Shown here one piece after another: positions 40,254-49,721 of a DNA stretch of 61,284 nucleotides. Below the pieces are notes generated by a model. The model did no database searches. It was not told the DNA's origin and saw only the letters and a list, made by a program, of their open reading frames with translations. The number at the start of each line of letters is the position of its first letter. The first letter of the stretch is position 1. The position numbers and the translations under genes are program-made. The stretch is from Oscillospiraceae bacterium (GTDB lineage: Bacteria; Bacillota_A; Clostridia; Oscillospirales; Oscillospiraceae). The stretch is from positions 1-61,284 of the forward strand of contig JAFWOX010000016.1 in assembly GCA_017545325.1 (NCBI GenBank), in the 5' to 3' direction.

Positions 40254-40997
40254 TCACACGTCCACGCCGCCGTCCACACGGATCAGCTGGCCGTCCACGA
40301 AGGAGGAATCGGTAGTCGCCAGGAACAGGGCCACGGAGGCGATCTCGCTGCCCTCGCCCAGGCGACGCAGGCAGGTCCGGTCGACCATGGGCTGGAACAC
40401 GTCCTCGCCGCCCACGGAGGCCAGCATGGCGGTCTTGATGGCGCCCGGGCAGATGCCGTTCACATGGATGTCGGGAGCCAGCTCGTTGGCCATGGCCTTG
40501 GTGAGGCCCACCATGGCGTGCTTGCTGGTGACGTAGGCCACGAAGCCCCAGTGGGCAGCCCAGCCCACGATGGAGGCCACGTTGATGATGTGGCCGTCGC
40601 CCTTCGCCTTCATGACGGGGGCCACCTTCTGGCTGAGCATCAGCGCGCTGGTGACGTTGATATAGATATCGTCCATGAATTCCTTCTCGGTGATGGTGGC
40701 GAACTGGGCCAGGGAAAGCATGCCGGCATTGTTCATCAGCACGTCCACGGTACCGTAGGCCTCCATGGTCTTGTCAAAAACGGTCTGGGCAAAGGAGCTC
40801 TCGCTGGCGTCGGCGATGACGTAGATGGCCTCGCCGCCCTCGGCCTTGATCTTGTCCACCACGGCCTGCGCCCGCTCCGCATTGCGGCCGGTAACGACGA
40901 CCTTGGCGCCTTCCTTGGCGAAGAGATACGCAGTCTCTCTGCCCATGCCGGAAGTGGAACCGGTGATGATGGCAACTTTTCCATCGAGCTTACCCAT
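40254..40997 (-). CDS. SDR family oxidoreductase (FabG-like)
   Basis: A 247-residue short-chain dehydrogenase. Cofactor motif TGSTSGMGRETA (about residues 12-23), NNAGMLSL near 89, catalytic serine in INVASIVGW near 139, and the Tyr-x-x-x-Lys pair in AYVTSKHA near 154-158. The C-terminal SSFVDGQLIRVDGGVDV is standard. TGRNAERA near residue 36 suggests NADP(H) preference. Substrate cannot be told; it is a single gene with its own promoter. Confidence 0.9.
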   Translation of the reverse strand: MGKLDGKVAIITGSTSGMGRETAYLFAKEGAKVVVTGRNAERAQAVVDKIKAEGGEAIYVIADASESSFAQTVFDKTMEAYGTVDVLMNNAGMLSLAQFATITEKEFMDDIYINVTSALMLSQKVAPVMKAKGDGHIINVASIVGWAAHWGFVAYVTSKHAMVGLTKAMANELAPDIHVNGICPGAIKTAMLASVGGEDVFQPMVDRTCLRRLGEGSEIASVALFLATTDSSFVDGQLIRVDGGVDV

Positions 40998-41082
40998 GAT
41001 TTCATTTCCTCCTGTATTATTTTATTCTTTGCGGCGCTGGGTTTGCAGACGACGCCGCCTGTTTCCGATGATAACCTTAAGT

Positions 41083-41111
41083 AGAATACAGGAATCCATT
41101 GGAAAAAGCAA
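41083..41111 (-). promoter_or_regulatory. promoter of the SDR gene
   Basis: Minus strand: TTGCTT at 41106-41111, 17-base spacer, TATTCT at 41083-41088. Confidence 0.5.
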
Positions 41112-41207
41112 CAGGCAAAATTCCGGTTTTTCCGGCCGGGAGAGGAATGAGAGTAGGCAAACTGCCCTTCCTTCTGGTACAATGGCGGCGAGGGGAGGCG
41201 CGGAAAA

Positions 41208-43181
41208 ATGGAATTCATGCAGGAGGACAGCGCTCTGATCTGCCGCCGGCTGGGAGAGACGCTGCGGCTGGAGGCCTGGGGACGGGACGCCCTGCGGGTA
41301 CGGGCGACCATGGGGGAGGAATTCGATCCGGAGTCCTGGGCCTTGACGGAGACCCCTGAAGCGGCGGAAAGCCGCGTTGGAATCACCGAAGACGGGGCTT
41401 TCATCGCCTGCGGCAGCCTGCGGGCGGAGGTGAACGCCTCCGGCGTCATCTCCTTCTATCGGGAAGAAAAGCTCCTGCTCCGGGAGTTTTACCGGAATTA
41501 CGAGGGGACTTATTCGAGGGAGAGCCGCTGTCTCAAACTGGTGAACCGGGAATGGAAGGGCATCATCGGGGGCAGTGAACACCGCCTCACGGTGCGCTTC
41601 GAGAGCTATGACGGAGAAAAGCTCTATGGCATGGGCCAGTATCAGCAGCCCGGGCTGGACCTGAAGGGCTGTGTGCTGGAGCTGGCCCAGCGGAACAGCC
41701 AGATCACCGTCCCCTTCCTGGTGAGCAGCCGGGGATACGGCTTCCTCTGGAACAACCCTGCGGTGGGAGAGGCGAAGTTCGCCAAAAACCGGACGGAGTG
41801 GACCGCCGCCGCCGTCCGGCAGATGGATTACTGGATCACCGCCGGGGATACTCCCCGGGAGCTCCTGGAGAAGTACACCGCCGTCACCGGTCGGGCTCCG
41901 GCCTTTCCGGATCATCTTCTCGGCCTCTGGCAGTGTAAGCTACGGTACCGCACCCAGGAGGAGGTGCTGGAGGTGGCCAGGAAATACCGGGATGAGGGCA
42001 TCCCCCTGGACATGATCATCATCGACTATTTTCACTGGACCGTACAGGGGGACTGGAAATTCGACCCCCGATACTGGCCGGACCCGGCGGGGATGATCCG
42101 TGAGCTCCATGCCATGGGCGTCAAAGTGATGGTCTCTGTCTGGCCCAGCGTGGACCGGCGGAGCGAGAATTTCGCCCCCATGTGGGAAAAGGGGCTTCTC
42201 CTGCGCACGGAGCGGGGCGCCGCCCAGACCTACGACTACCAGGGGGACTGCGTCACGGCGGACCTGTTCCGGGAGGATACACGGGAGTATCTCTGGGCGG
42301 CGTGCAAGCGGAATTACCGGGACCTGGGGGTGGATTCCTTCTGGCTGGACAATGCCGAGCCGGATCTGGGGGTATATGACTTCGACCATTACCGCTATGC
42401 CAGAGGCAGCGCCCTGAGCTGCTCAGCCATGTACCCGCAGCTCTTCAGCCGGACCTTTTCCGAGCACATGGGCCCCGGGACGGTAAACTTGATCCGCTGC
42501 TGCTGGGCCGGGAGCCAGAAATACGGAAATGTGGTGTGGTCAGGGGACGTGCCCAGCACCTTCGAGGCCTTCCGGGATCAGCTCGCCGCCGGGCTGAACA
42601 TGGGCCTGGCGGGCATCCCCTGGTGGACCACGGATATCGGCGGATTCATGACGGACGATGTGAAGGATCCCCTGTTTCGGCAGCTGCTGATCCGCTGGTT
42701 CCAGTTCGCCGTGTATTCCCCGGTACTGCGGATGCATGGGGATCGGGGCCCCCACGATATCCCGCCCATGGATGAGCTGGACCGGGGCGGCGGCTACCTC
42801 CCCACGGGGCAGCCCAACGAGCTCTGGAGCTACGGAGAGGAAGTCTACGCCATCCTCCGCCGGTGGATGGCGCGGCGGCTGAGCCTTCGGCCCTACCTGT
42901 GGGAGCTTTACCGGGAGGCGTCGGAGACCGGCGCGCCACTGCTGCGGACCATGTTCTTTGAATTTCCGGAGGATCCCCGGTGCTGGGAGGCGGAGGATCA
43001 GTACATGTTCGGCAGCCGGTACCTGGTGGCCCCCATTCTGGAGGCGGACGTCTTCTCCCGGGAGGTCTGGCTCCCCGCCGGGACCTGGACCCTGCTCTCC
43101 ACCGGGGAGACTTATATCGGGGGGAAAACCGTCGTCGTCCCCGCTCCCCTGGAAGAAATGCCGGTATTTGAGAAGATTTGA
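41208..43181 (+). CDS. glycoside hydrolase family 31 (alpha-glucosidase/alpha-xylosidase type)
   Basis: A 657-residue glycosidase. An N-terminal beta-sandwich (about 1-230) is followed by the barrel beginning FPDHLLGLWQCKLRYRTQEEVLEVA. The nucleophile is aspartate 381 in FWLDNAEPD and the acid/base aspartate 447 in WSGDVPST; MIIIDYFHW and WWTTDIGGF are further GH31 marks. The NAEPD wording is closer to alpha-xylosidases and related exo-acting members than to starch enzymes. No signal peptide, so it works in the cytoplasm on imported oligosaccharides. Start at 41208 has GGGGAGG. Confidence 0.92.
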   Translation: MEFMQEDSALICRRLGETLRLEAWGRDALRVRATMGEEFDPESWALTETPEAAESRVGITEDGAFIACGSLRAEVNASGVISFYREEKLLLREFYRNYEGTYSRESRCLKLVNREWKGIIGGSEHRLTVRFESYDGEKLYGMGQYQQPGLDLKGCVLELAQRNSQITVPFLVSSRGYGFLWNNPAVGEAKFAKNRTEWTAAAVRQMDYWITAGDTPRELLEKYTAVTGRAPAFPDHLLGLWQCKLRYRTQEEVLEVARKYRDEGIPLDMIIIDYFHWTVQGDWKFDPRYWPDPAGMIRELHAMGVKVMVSVWPSVDRRSENFAPMWEKGLLLRTERGAAQTYDYQGDCVTADLFREDTREYLWAACKRNYRDLGVDSFWLDNAEPDLGVYDFDHYRYARGSALSCSAMYPQLFSRTFSEHMGPGTVNLIRCCWAGSQKYGNVVWSGDVPSTFEAFRDQLAAGLNMGLAGIPWWTTDIGGFMTDDVKDPLFRQLLIRWFQFAVYSPVLRMHGDRGPHDIPPMDELDRGGGYLPTGQPNELWSYGEEVYAILRRWMARRLSLRPYLWELYREASETGAPLLRTMFFEFPEDPRCWEAEDQYMFGSRYLVAPILEADVFSREVWLPAGTWTLLSTGETYIGGKTVVVPAPLEEMPVFEKI

Positions 43182-43206
43182 TTCCTCTTCCCCGTTGTGC
43201 TATGAT
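43178..43206 (+). promoter_or_regulatory. promoter of the zinc-ribbon protein gene at 43237
   Basis: TTGATT at 43178-43183 (overlapping the GH31 stop), 17-base spacer, TATGAT at 43201-43206. Confidence 0.6.
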
Positions 43207-43236
43207 GAGTCGAAATCATGAAGGGAGGTCCGGGAT

Positions 43237-43725
43237 ATGGCCGTCAGCCTGGTGAAGTGCGCTAAATGCGGCCGGGTCTTCGATCCCGTCGCCGAGCACT
43301 GTCTGCATGACCGGAACACCAATACCTATACCTGTGCTAAGTGCCTCGGTCAGGCTGTACCGCCCCGGTCCCGGAGCGTTTTCACCCCGCCCCCGGCGCA
43401 GGAGAACGGCAAGCCCCGGAGCAAAACCGGCTCCCGTCTCCGCATCGTCTTCGGCGTTCTCTTCCTCCTGGCCGCCTTCAACTCCATCGGGGATGGGGAC
43501 GGCTCCTTCTTCACCTGCTTCGTCATCGGCGCCGGTCTGCTTATCTGGCAGTTCTGGCCCCGGATCAGGCAGCTCCTGCGGAAGAAGCAGACGGAGGTCC
43601 GGGTGCAGCGGCAGGCGGAAGCCCTTGCGGCCCGGGAAGCGAACCGGCAGAAGATCTGCTCCCATTGCGGCGCCGTGGGCGCCGGTACGACGTGCGAATA
43701 CTGCGGCATGCCCTTTGATGAATGA
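43237..43725 (+). CDS. membrane protein with N- and C-terminal zinc-binding motifs
   Basis: A 162-residue protein. The N-terminus has CAKCGRVFD and CAKCLGQ (residues 8-37), then a Pro/Arg linker, two membrane helices (about 68-84 and 89-107), a charged helix, and a C-terminal zinc ribbon with CSHCGAVGAGTTCEYCG. Its plan resembles the 85-residue protein at 32435, membrane helices next to a zinc ribbon, but there is no close sequence match. Function unknown. GGGAGG precedes the ATG. Confidence 0.78.
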   Translation: MAVSLVKCAKCGRVFDPVAEHCLHDRNTNTYTCAKCLGQAVPPRSRSVFTPPPAQENGKPRSKTGSRLRIVFGVLFLLAAFNSIGDGDGSFFTCFVIGAGLLIWQFWPRIRQLLRKKQTEVRVQRQAEALAAREANRQKICSHCGAVGAGTTCEYCGMPFDE

Positions 43726-43737
43726 GTTTTCCGTGTT

Positions 43738-43776
43738 CTCCGCGGGAGGGCGAATTGCTCTCCCGCGGAGCGTTTT
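43738..43776 (+). terminator. intrinsic terminator
   Basis: CTCCGCGGGAG and CTCCCGCGGAG around a ten-base loop, then CG and six T. Confidence 0.92.
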
Positions 43777-43779
43777 TTC

Positions 43780-43809
43780 TTGGACAGGCGGAAGGATCCA
43801 TGCTATAAT
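43780..43809 (+). promoter_or_regulatory. promoter of miaB-mutS-plsC-rhomboid
   Basis: TTGGAC at 43780-43785, 18-base spacer, consensus TATAAT at 43804-43809. Confidence 0.7.
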
Positions 43810-43841
43810 ATATTGTTTTCAAACCGGTTTTTCAGGAGGGG

Positions 43842-45278
43842 ATGAAGGTGCCGAATATCCGTACGGTGACGCCGGAGGAGCTGGCGAGGCAGCGGGAGAT
43901 CATGGCGGAGACGGCGGAGCATAACGCCGCCCTGCCCGCGCCGCCCCTGGCCTTTGTGGATACCTACGGCTGTCAGCAGAACGAGGCGGACAGCGAACGT
44001 CTCCGGGGCATGCTCCGGGATATGGGCTGGGGCTTTACGGACCGGGAGGAGGAGGCGGACCTCATCCTCCTGAATACCTGCGCCGTCCGGGGCCATGCGG
44101 AGCTGCGGGTCCTGGGGAACGTGGGCGCCCTGAGCCATACCAAGCGGGCCAAGCCCGGCCAGCGCATCGCCCTCTGCGGCTGCATGGTGCAGCAGCCCCA
44201 TATGCGGGAGAAGCTGAAGGCCTCCTATCCCTATGTGGATCTGGTCTTCGGCCCCCATGAGCTCTGGCGGCTTCCGGAGCTGCTGCAGAGGCTCTATGCC
44301 CCCCACCGGGGCCGGATCTACGAGGCCCGGGAGATCGACGGGGAGCGGTACGAGGGCCTGCCGGTGCTCCATACCCCCGGGGTCCGGGCCTGGCTCCCCA
44401 TCATGTACGGCTGCAACAACTTCTGCTCCTACTGCATCGTCCCCTATGTCCGGGGCCGGGAGCGGAGCCGGGAGGCGGAGGAGGTGCTCCGAGAAGCCCG
44501 GGAGCTCATCGCCCAGGGCTTCAGGGAGATCTATCTCCTGGGGCAGAACGTGAATTCCTATGGGAAGGACCTGGGGAGCGAGCTGGATTTTTCCGATCTC
44601 CTGCGGGAGCTGAACGCCCTGGAGGGGGATTTCGTTCTCCGCTTCATGACCAGCCACCCCAAGGACGCCTCGGAGAAGCTATTCGAGACCATGGCGGAAT
44701 GCCCCAAGGTGGAGCGGCATATCCACCTTCCCTTCCAGGCGGGCTCCGACCGGGTGCTGAAGGCCATGAACCGGGGCTATACCGCCGAGGCCTACCGGCG
44801 GAAGGTGGAATACGCCCGCTCCCTCATGCCGGATATCGCCGTTACCAGTGATGTGATCGTGGGCTTCCCAGGGGAGACGGAGGAGGAATTCCGGGATACC
44901 CTGGCCCTGGTGGAGGAGATTCGCTTCGACATGCTCTTTACCTTTTTGTATTCCCCCCGGGTGGGCACCCCCGCCGCGGCCATGCCGGACCCCTTCGGCA
45001 AGGGGGAAAAGCAGGCCCGCTTCGACGCGCTCCTGGCCCTGCAGGAGGGGATCTCCCGGGAGACCCAGGCCGCCCACATCGGGAACGCCTACCGCATCCT
45101 GGTGGACGGAAAGGGGGATAAGCCCGGGCGGCTCACCGCCCGGAGCATCCACAACCGCCTCATCCATCTGGAGGGGCCGGAGGACCTGATCGGCACCTTC
45201 CAGGAGGCCCGGATCACCGCCGCCGCCACCTGGAACCTGACGGCGGAGCCCCTGAAGGGAGAGTGGAACCATGGCTGA
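43842..45278 (+). CDS. miaB: tRNA-2-methylthio-N6-dimethylallyladenosine synthase MiaB
   Basis: A 478-residue methylthiotransferase that modifies A37 of tRNAs reading UNN codons. The N-terminal UPF0004 domain has TYGCQQNEADSERL, NTCAVRGHAE and LCGCMVQ, giving the three auxiliary-cluster cysteines. The radical SAM motif is GCNNFCSYCIVPYVRGRERSR (canonical C-x3-C-x2-C, about residues 188-208), with GQNVNSYG near 230 and a C-terminal TRAM domain. It overlaps mutS by 8 bases. Confidence 0.96.
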   Translation: MKVPNIRTVTPEELARQREIMAETAEHNAALPAPPLAFVDTYGCQQNEADSERLRGMLRDMGWGFTDREEEADLILLNTCAVRGHAELRVLGNVGALSHTKRAKPGQRIALCGCMVQQPHMREKLKASYPYVDLVFGPHELWRLPELLQRLYAPHRGRIYEAREIDGERYEGLPVLHTPGVRAWLPIMYGCNNFCSYCIVPYVRGRERSREAEEVLREARELIAQGFREIYLLGQNVNSYGKDLGSELDFSDLLRELNALEGDFVLRFMTSHPKDASEKLFETMAECPKVERHIHLPFQAGSDRVLKAMNRGYTAEAYRRKVEYARSLMPDIAVTSDVIVGFPGETEEEFRDTLALVEEIRFDMLFTFLYSPRVGTPAAAMPDPFGKGEKQARFDALLALQEGISRETQAAHIGNAYRILVDGKGDKPGRLTARSIHNRLIHLEGPEDLIGTFQEARITAAATWNLTAEPLKGEWNHG

Positions 45279-47871
45279 AGGCACCCCCATGATGAAGCAG
45301 TACCACCGGATCAAGGACAGTCTGCCGGACTGCATCCTCTTCTTCCGGCTGGGGGACTTCTATGAGATGTTCAACGAGGACGCGGTGACGGCAGCGAAGG
45401 AGCTGGACCTGGCCCTCACTACCCGGGACCGCACCCGCCCCGCGGAGGAGCAGACCCCCATGTGCGGCGTGCCCTACCACGCCTATGAGACCTATGTGGC
45501 GAAGCTCCTGAGCAAGGGGTATAAGGTGGCCATCTGCGAGCAGATGGAGGACCCGGCCCTGGCCAAGGGCCTGGTGGACCGGGATGTGCTCCGGATCATC
45601 ACCCCGGGCACGGTGATGGAGCAGTCCATGCTGGAGGAGAAGCGGGCCAACTATGTGAGCACCGTGTACCTGACGGAGGACAGCGGCGTATGCTGCTTTG
45701 CGGATATCTCCACCGGGGAATTCCTGGCCGCGGAATTCCGGGGGGAAAACGCCTCCGCCCACCTGGTGAACGAGCTGGTGCGCTATTCCCCCGCCGAGGT
45801 GCTGCTGAACGAAGCCGCCGCGGCGGACCGGGAGCTGCGCCTGCTGCTCACCAAGCGCCTCCGGTGCATGTGCCAGACCGGGGACGACTTCGGCACGGAG
45901 GAGAGCGACGCCTGGTTTAATACCCATTTCGGGGATACCCCGGTTGGGGCCGGGGTGCGCATCGCCGCGGGGGCCCTGCTGAGCTATCTCCACCGGACCC
46001 AGAAAACGGAGCTGGGCTACATCAACGAGCTCACCTGCTATACGGACGGCCATTTCATGGAGCTGGACTGGCAGACCCGCCGGAACCTGGAGCTGACGGA
46101 GACCCTCCGGGACCGGGAGCGGAAGGGCAGCCTCCTTTGGGTACTGGATAAGACCCGCACCAGCATGGGCTCCCGTCTTCTTCGCTCCTGGCTGGAAAAG
46201 CCCCTCCTCTCCCCCGCCCTCATCAAGCGGCGGCTGAACGCCGTGTCCGAGCTGGTGGACGATACAGCCGCCCGGGGGGAGCTGCGGGAGGCCCTGGGGA
46301 AGGTGGAGGATATGGAGCGGCTCATCGGCCGGGTGGTGTACGGCAGCGCCAACAGCCGGGACCTGAGCGCCCTGTCCGCCTCCGCCGCCCTGCTGCCGGA
46401 GCTGAAGACCCTTCTGGAGCCCATGAAATGCAGCCTCCTGCGGAAGATCGGGGGAATGGACCCCCTGACGGAGCTGCGGGAGAAGGTCTCCGCCATGCTG
46501 GGGGACGACCTGCCCCTCACCGTGCGGGAGGGGGGCATGATCCGCCCGGGTTATGACCCGGAGGTGGACCGGCTGCGCAGCCTTTCAGAGAACGCCAAGG
46601 CCGCCGTGGCCGGGGTGGAGGCCGCGGAGCGGGAGCGCACGGGCATCCGGAAGCTGAAGATCGGGTATAACAAGGTCTTCGGCTATTATATTGAGATCCC
46701 CCGGAGCCAGAGCGAGGAGGTCCCGGAGCACTATATCCGGAAGCAGACCCTGGTGAACGGCGAGCGGTTCATCACCCAGGAGCTGAAGGAGCTGGAAAGC
46801 CAGCTCCTCACCGCCCACGACCGGCTCTGCGCCCTGGAATACAGCCTGTTCCGGGAGCTGATGGATTCCGTGGCCGCCCAGGCGCCCGTGATCCGGCAGA
46901 CGGCGGAGGACGTGGCCGCCCTGGACGCCCTCTGCTCCCTGGGAGAGGTGGCGGCGAAGAACGATTACTGCATGCCGGAGGTGGACGTTTCCGGCGTGAT
47001 CGACATCCGGGACGGACGCCACCCCGTGGTGGAGCAGACCCAGACGGAAGCCCTGTTCGTTCCCAACGATACCCGGCTGGATACGGCGAAGGAACGGGCC
47101 CTCATCCTCACGGGCCCCAATATGGCGGGCAAATCCACCTACCTGCGGCAGACCGCCCTCATCGTGCTCATGGCCCAGATCGGCTCCTTCGTCCCCGCCC
47201 GCAGCGCCCGCATCGGCATCACGGACCGGATCTTCACCCGCATCGGCGCCTCGGATGATCTGGCCGCCGGCCAATCCACCTTCATGGTGGAGATGACGGA
47301 GGTCTCCCAGATCCTGAAGAACGCCACCGCCGGGAGCCTGCTGATCCTGGATGAGATCGGCCGGGGCACCTCCACCTATGACGGCATGGCCATCGCCCGG
47401 GCGGTGCTGGAATACTGCGCCGATCCCCGGAAGCTGGGGGCCCGGACCATGTTCGCCACCCATTACCATGAGCTCACGGAGCTGGAGAAGACCCTGCCCG
47501 GGGTGGTGAACCTCTCCGCCGCGGTGAAAAAGCGGGGGGAGGATGTGGTCTTCCTCCGGCGCATCGTCCCCGGGGGAGCGGACCGGAGCTACGGCATCGA
47601 GGTGGCGAAGCTGGCGGGCGTTCCGGCGGAGGTGATCCGCCGGGCCCGGGTGGTGCTGAAGGAGCTGGAGCGCAGCGCCGTGAACGCCGCCCGGGACCTT
47701 TCCGGGATCCCGGAGGGCGCAGAGGAGGAGACGGAGCAGATGGGCCTGCCGGACCTGGGTGCGGAAAAGGCGCTGGATAAGCTCCGGGATACGGACCTGA
47801 ACACCCTCACCCCCCTGGAGGCCATGAATCTGCTGTTCACCCTGAAAAAACTCCTGTCGGAGGGCGGCTGA
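45271..47871 (+). CDS. mutS: DNA mismatch repair protein MutS
   Basis: An 866-residue mismatch-recognition ATPase. The N-terminal domain contains the mismatch-binding FFRLGDFYEMF (Phe-x-Glu motif, residues 24-34). The ATPase has Walker A GPNMAGKST near 615-623, Walker B LLILDEIGRGTSTYDG near 690, and THYHEL afterwards. Length is normal. mutL is not next to it, unlike in many Firmicutes. Overlap with miaB and a 1-base gap to plsC suggest one message. Confidence 0.97.
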   Translation: MAEGTPMMKQYHRIKDSLPDCILFFRLGDFYEMFNEDAVTAAKELDLALTTRDRTRPAEEQTPMCGVPYHAYETYVAKLLSKGYKVAICEQMEDPALAKGLVDRDVLRIITPGTVMEQSMLEEKRANYVSTVYLTEDSGVCCFADISTGEFLAAEFRGENASAHLVNELVRYSPAEVLLNEAAAADRELRLLLTKRLRCMCQTGDDFGTEESDAWFNTHFGDTPVGAGVRIAAGALLSYLHRTQKTELGYINELTCYTDGHFMELDWQTRRNLELTETLRDRERKGSLLWVLDKTRTSMGSRLLRSWLEKPLLSPALIKRRLNAVSELVDDTAARGELREALGKVEDMERLIGRVVYGSANSRDLSALSASAALLPELKTLLEPMKCSLLRKIGGMDPLTELREKVSAMLGDDLPLTVREGGMIRPGYDPEVDRLRSLSENAKAAVAGVEAAERERTGIRKLKIGYNKVFGYYIEIPRSQSEEVPEHYIRKQTLVNGERFITQELKELESQLLTAHDRLCALEYSLFRELMDSVAAQAPVIRQTAEDVAALDALCSLGEVAAKNDYCMPEVDVSGVIDIRDGRHPVVEQTQTEALFVPNDTRLDTAKERALILTGPNMAGKSTYLRQTALIVLMAQIGSFVPARSARIGITDRIFTRIGASDDLAAGQSTFMVEMTEVSQILKNATAGSLLILDEIGRGTSTYDGMAIARAVLEYCADPRKLGARTMFATHYHELTELEKTLPGVVNLSAAVKKRGEDVVFLRRIVPGGADRSYGIEVAKLAGVPAEVIRRARVVLKELERSAVNAARDLSGIPEGAEEETEQMGLPDLGAEKALDKLRDTDLNTLTPLEAMNLLFTLKKLLSEGG

Positions 47872-47872
47872 T

Positions 47873-49096
47873 ATGGAAGAGAAGACGGCGAAAACGGAAA
47901 GGCAGCAAGAGCGGCAGCTTCGGCGGCACCGGTGGATCTGGAACCATCTGGGACTTCCCGTCCGGCTCCTGGTGTGGCTGCGGCACCGGCGCGACTATGC
48001 TGCGGAGCCCGCCCCGGCCCTGGAGGGGCCCTATCTGGTGCTCCCCAACCATGCCAACGCCTATGACCAGTTCTTTGTGGCCCTGAGCTTCCTGAAGCGG
48101 CATATGTACTTTGTGGCCAGCGAACACGCCTTTCGGCAGAAGCTGGTGGGCTTCATCATGCGCAGCCTCCTGGCCCCTATCTCCCGGGTGAAGGGCAGCG
48201 CCGACGCCTCCGCCGTGCGGAGCATCCTCCGTACCCTGCGCCGGGGCGTCCCGGTATGCCTTTTTCCCGAGGGGAACCGGAGCTGGGACGGACGCTCCCA
48301 GCATCTCCACCCCGCCACGGGAAAGCTGCTGAAGCTGGCAAAGGTACCGGTGGTCACCTACCGGATCACCGGCGGCTATCTGGCGGATCCCCGATGGGGA
48401 CGCAGCATCCGCCGGGGCCCCATCCGGGGCGGCGTCGTGCGGGTCTATCAGCCCGAGGAGCTGGCCGGACTCAGCCCGGAGGAGATCACCCTCCTGGTGG
48501 AGCGGGACCTTTGGGTGGACAGCGGGGAAAACGCCCTCCCCTATCCCGGCAAACGCCTGGCGGACGGTCTGGAGGAGGCCCTGTTCCTCTGCCCAAAATG
48601 CGGGAGGGTCGGCGCCCTGCATGGCCGGGAGCGGGTTTTCTCCTGTGACTGCGGCCTCCGGGCGGAATACCGGGAGGACGGGCATCTCGGGGGGGATATC
48701 CCCTTCGCCGCCATTTCGGCGTGGGACGCCTGGCAGCAGGATCAGCTCCGGGAGCTGGGAAAAAGGCCGGATTTCTCCCTCTCCGACGAGGCTGCGGAGC
48801 TCCGGGAGCTGGGGGAAGGTCACCGGATCAGCGTTCTTGGCCGGGGCAGGCTCACCCTGGACCGGAAGGGGCTGGCGGTGGCCGGCGTCCTCCTGCCCCT
48901 GGACCATATGCAGGAGCCCTCCCTCTGCCATTTCGGCAGCCGGGAGACCATGATGTTCACCGCCCGGGGGAAAACCTATGAGCTGCTCTTCCCCCGGCCG
49001 AAAAAGATTCAGCCTCCCAGCATCCGCAAGTATCAGCTCCTGCTTCTGGACCTGCTGGAGGAACGCCGGGACGCCGGGGAGGACCGGGCATGCTGA
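47873..49096 (+). CDS. 1-acyl-glycerol-3-phosphate acyltransferase-like protein with zinc ribbon
   Basis: A 407-residue PlsC-family protein. The acyltransferase domain (about 15-220) has the H-x4-D motif in LPNHANAYDQFF and the FPEGNRSWDG motif near residue 130. After it comes a zinc ribbon (CPKCGRV-x8-VFSCDCG, about 240-260) and a C-terminal domain that looks like a PH/GRAM-style barrel, both unusual for plain PlsC. Such extended forms are seen in Clostridia; the acyl acceptor is not certain. It follows mutS by one base and overlaps the rhomboid gene. Confidence 0.85.
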   Translation: MEEKTAKTERQQERQLRRHRWIWNHLGLPVRLLVWLRHRRDYAAEPAPALEGPYLVLPNHANAYDQFFVALSFLKRHMYFVASEHAFRQKLVGFIMRSLLAPISRVKGSADASAVRSILRTLRRGVPVCLFPEGNRSWDGRSQHLHPATGKLLKLAKVPVVTYRITGGYLADPRWGRSIRRGPIRGGVVRVYQPEELAGLSPEEITLLVERDLWVDSGENALPYPGKRLADGLEEALFLCPKCGRVGALHGRERVFSCDCGLRAEYREDGHLGGDIPFAAISAWDAWQQDQLRELGKRPDFSLSDEAAELRELGEGHRISVLGRGRLTLDRKGLAVAGVLLPLDHMQEPSLCHFGSRETMMFTARGKTYELLFPRPKKIQPPSIRKYQLLLLDLLEERRDAGEDRAC

Positions 49097-49658
49097 AGCG
49101 CGTCCAGTATAACGCCCCGGTAACCCTCACCTTCGCCCTCCTCTCTCTGGGGGCCCTGATCCTGAGCCGGGTGGACGGAGGCTGGGCAAACGCCCGCCTG
49201 TTCAGCGTATATCGCTGCGCCTGGGGGACCTGCTGGCCCTGCCCCGGCTCTTCCTCCATGTGCTGGGCCACGCCAATTACAGCCATTATCTGAATAACAT
49301 GCTCCTGATCCTGGCCCTGGGGCCGGGCCTGGAGGATAAATACGGCAGCCGGTCCCTCCTCCTGTGCATCCTCATCACCGCCTTCGTCACCGGCGTCGCC
49401 CAGATGCTCCTCTTCCCCGGCACGGCGGTGCTGGGGGCCAGCGGCATCGCCTTCATGATGATCGTCCTCTCCTCCATGGCGGGGATGCGGGAGGGGCGGA
49501 TCCCCCTCACCACCCTGGTCATTCTGGTGATCTACCTGGGGGGCGAGGTGATGAACGGTCTCTTCCGGAAGGACAACGTCTCCCAGCTGAGCCATATCCT
49601 GGGCGGCCTCTGCGGCGGAGAATTCGGCTTCCTCCTTCCCCGGGGGAAGCTGCGGTAA
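49090..49658 (+). pseudogene. rhomboid-family intramembrane protease, single frameshift
   Basis: The first frame (from 49090) gives MLKRVQYNAPVTLTFALLSL through NARLFSVYR, then turns to nonsense. Shifting frame near 49214-49217 restores LRLGDLLALPRLFLHVLGHANYSHYLNNMLLILALGPGLEDKYGS and continues to 49658. The catalytic serine is in VLGASGIAF and the histidine in LSHILGG, both in the second frame. One missing base near 49215 explains it. This is a recent inactivating change, a sequencing error or, less likely, programmed frameshifting. The start overlaps the acyltransferase stop by 7 bases. Confidence 0.8.
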
Positions 49659-49677
49659 AGTCACGGAAAACAGAGAT

Positions 49678-49713
49678 CGGGGGAACAGCGGTTCGCTGTT
49701 CCCCCGTCCTTTT
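49678..49713 (+). terminator. intrinsic terminator of the miaB operon
   Basis: GGGGGAACAGCG/CGCTGTTCCCCC with a three-base loop, then GTCC and four T. It also lies just past the converging minus-strand operon. Confidence 0.88.
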
Positions 49714-49721
49714 GTATTGCG

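Noticed and set aside
49205..49225. Programmed ribosomal frameshift in the rhomboid gene
   Set aside because: No slippery heptamer or downstream pseudoknot apparent; a simple indel or error is more likely.
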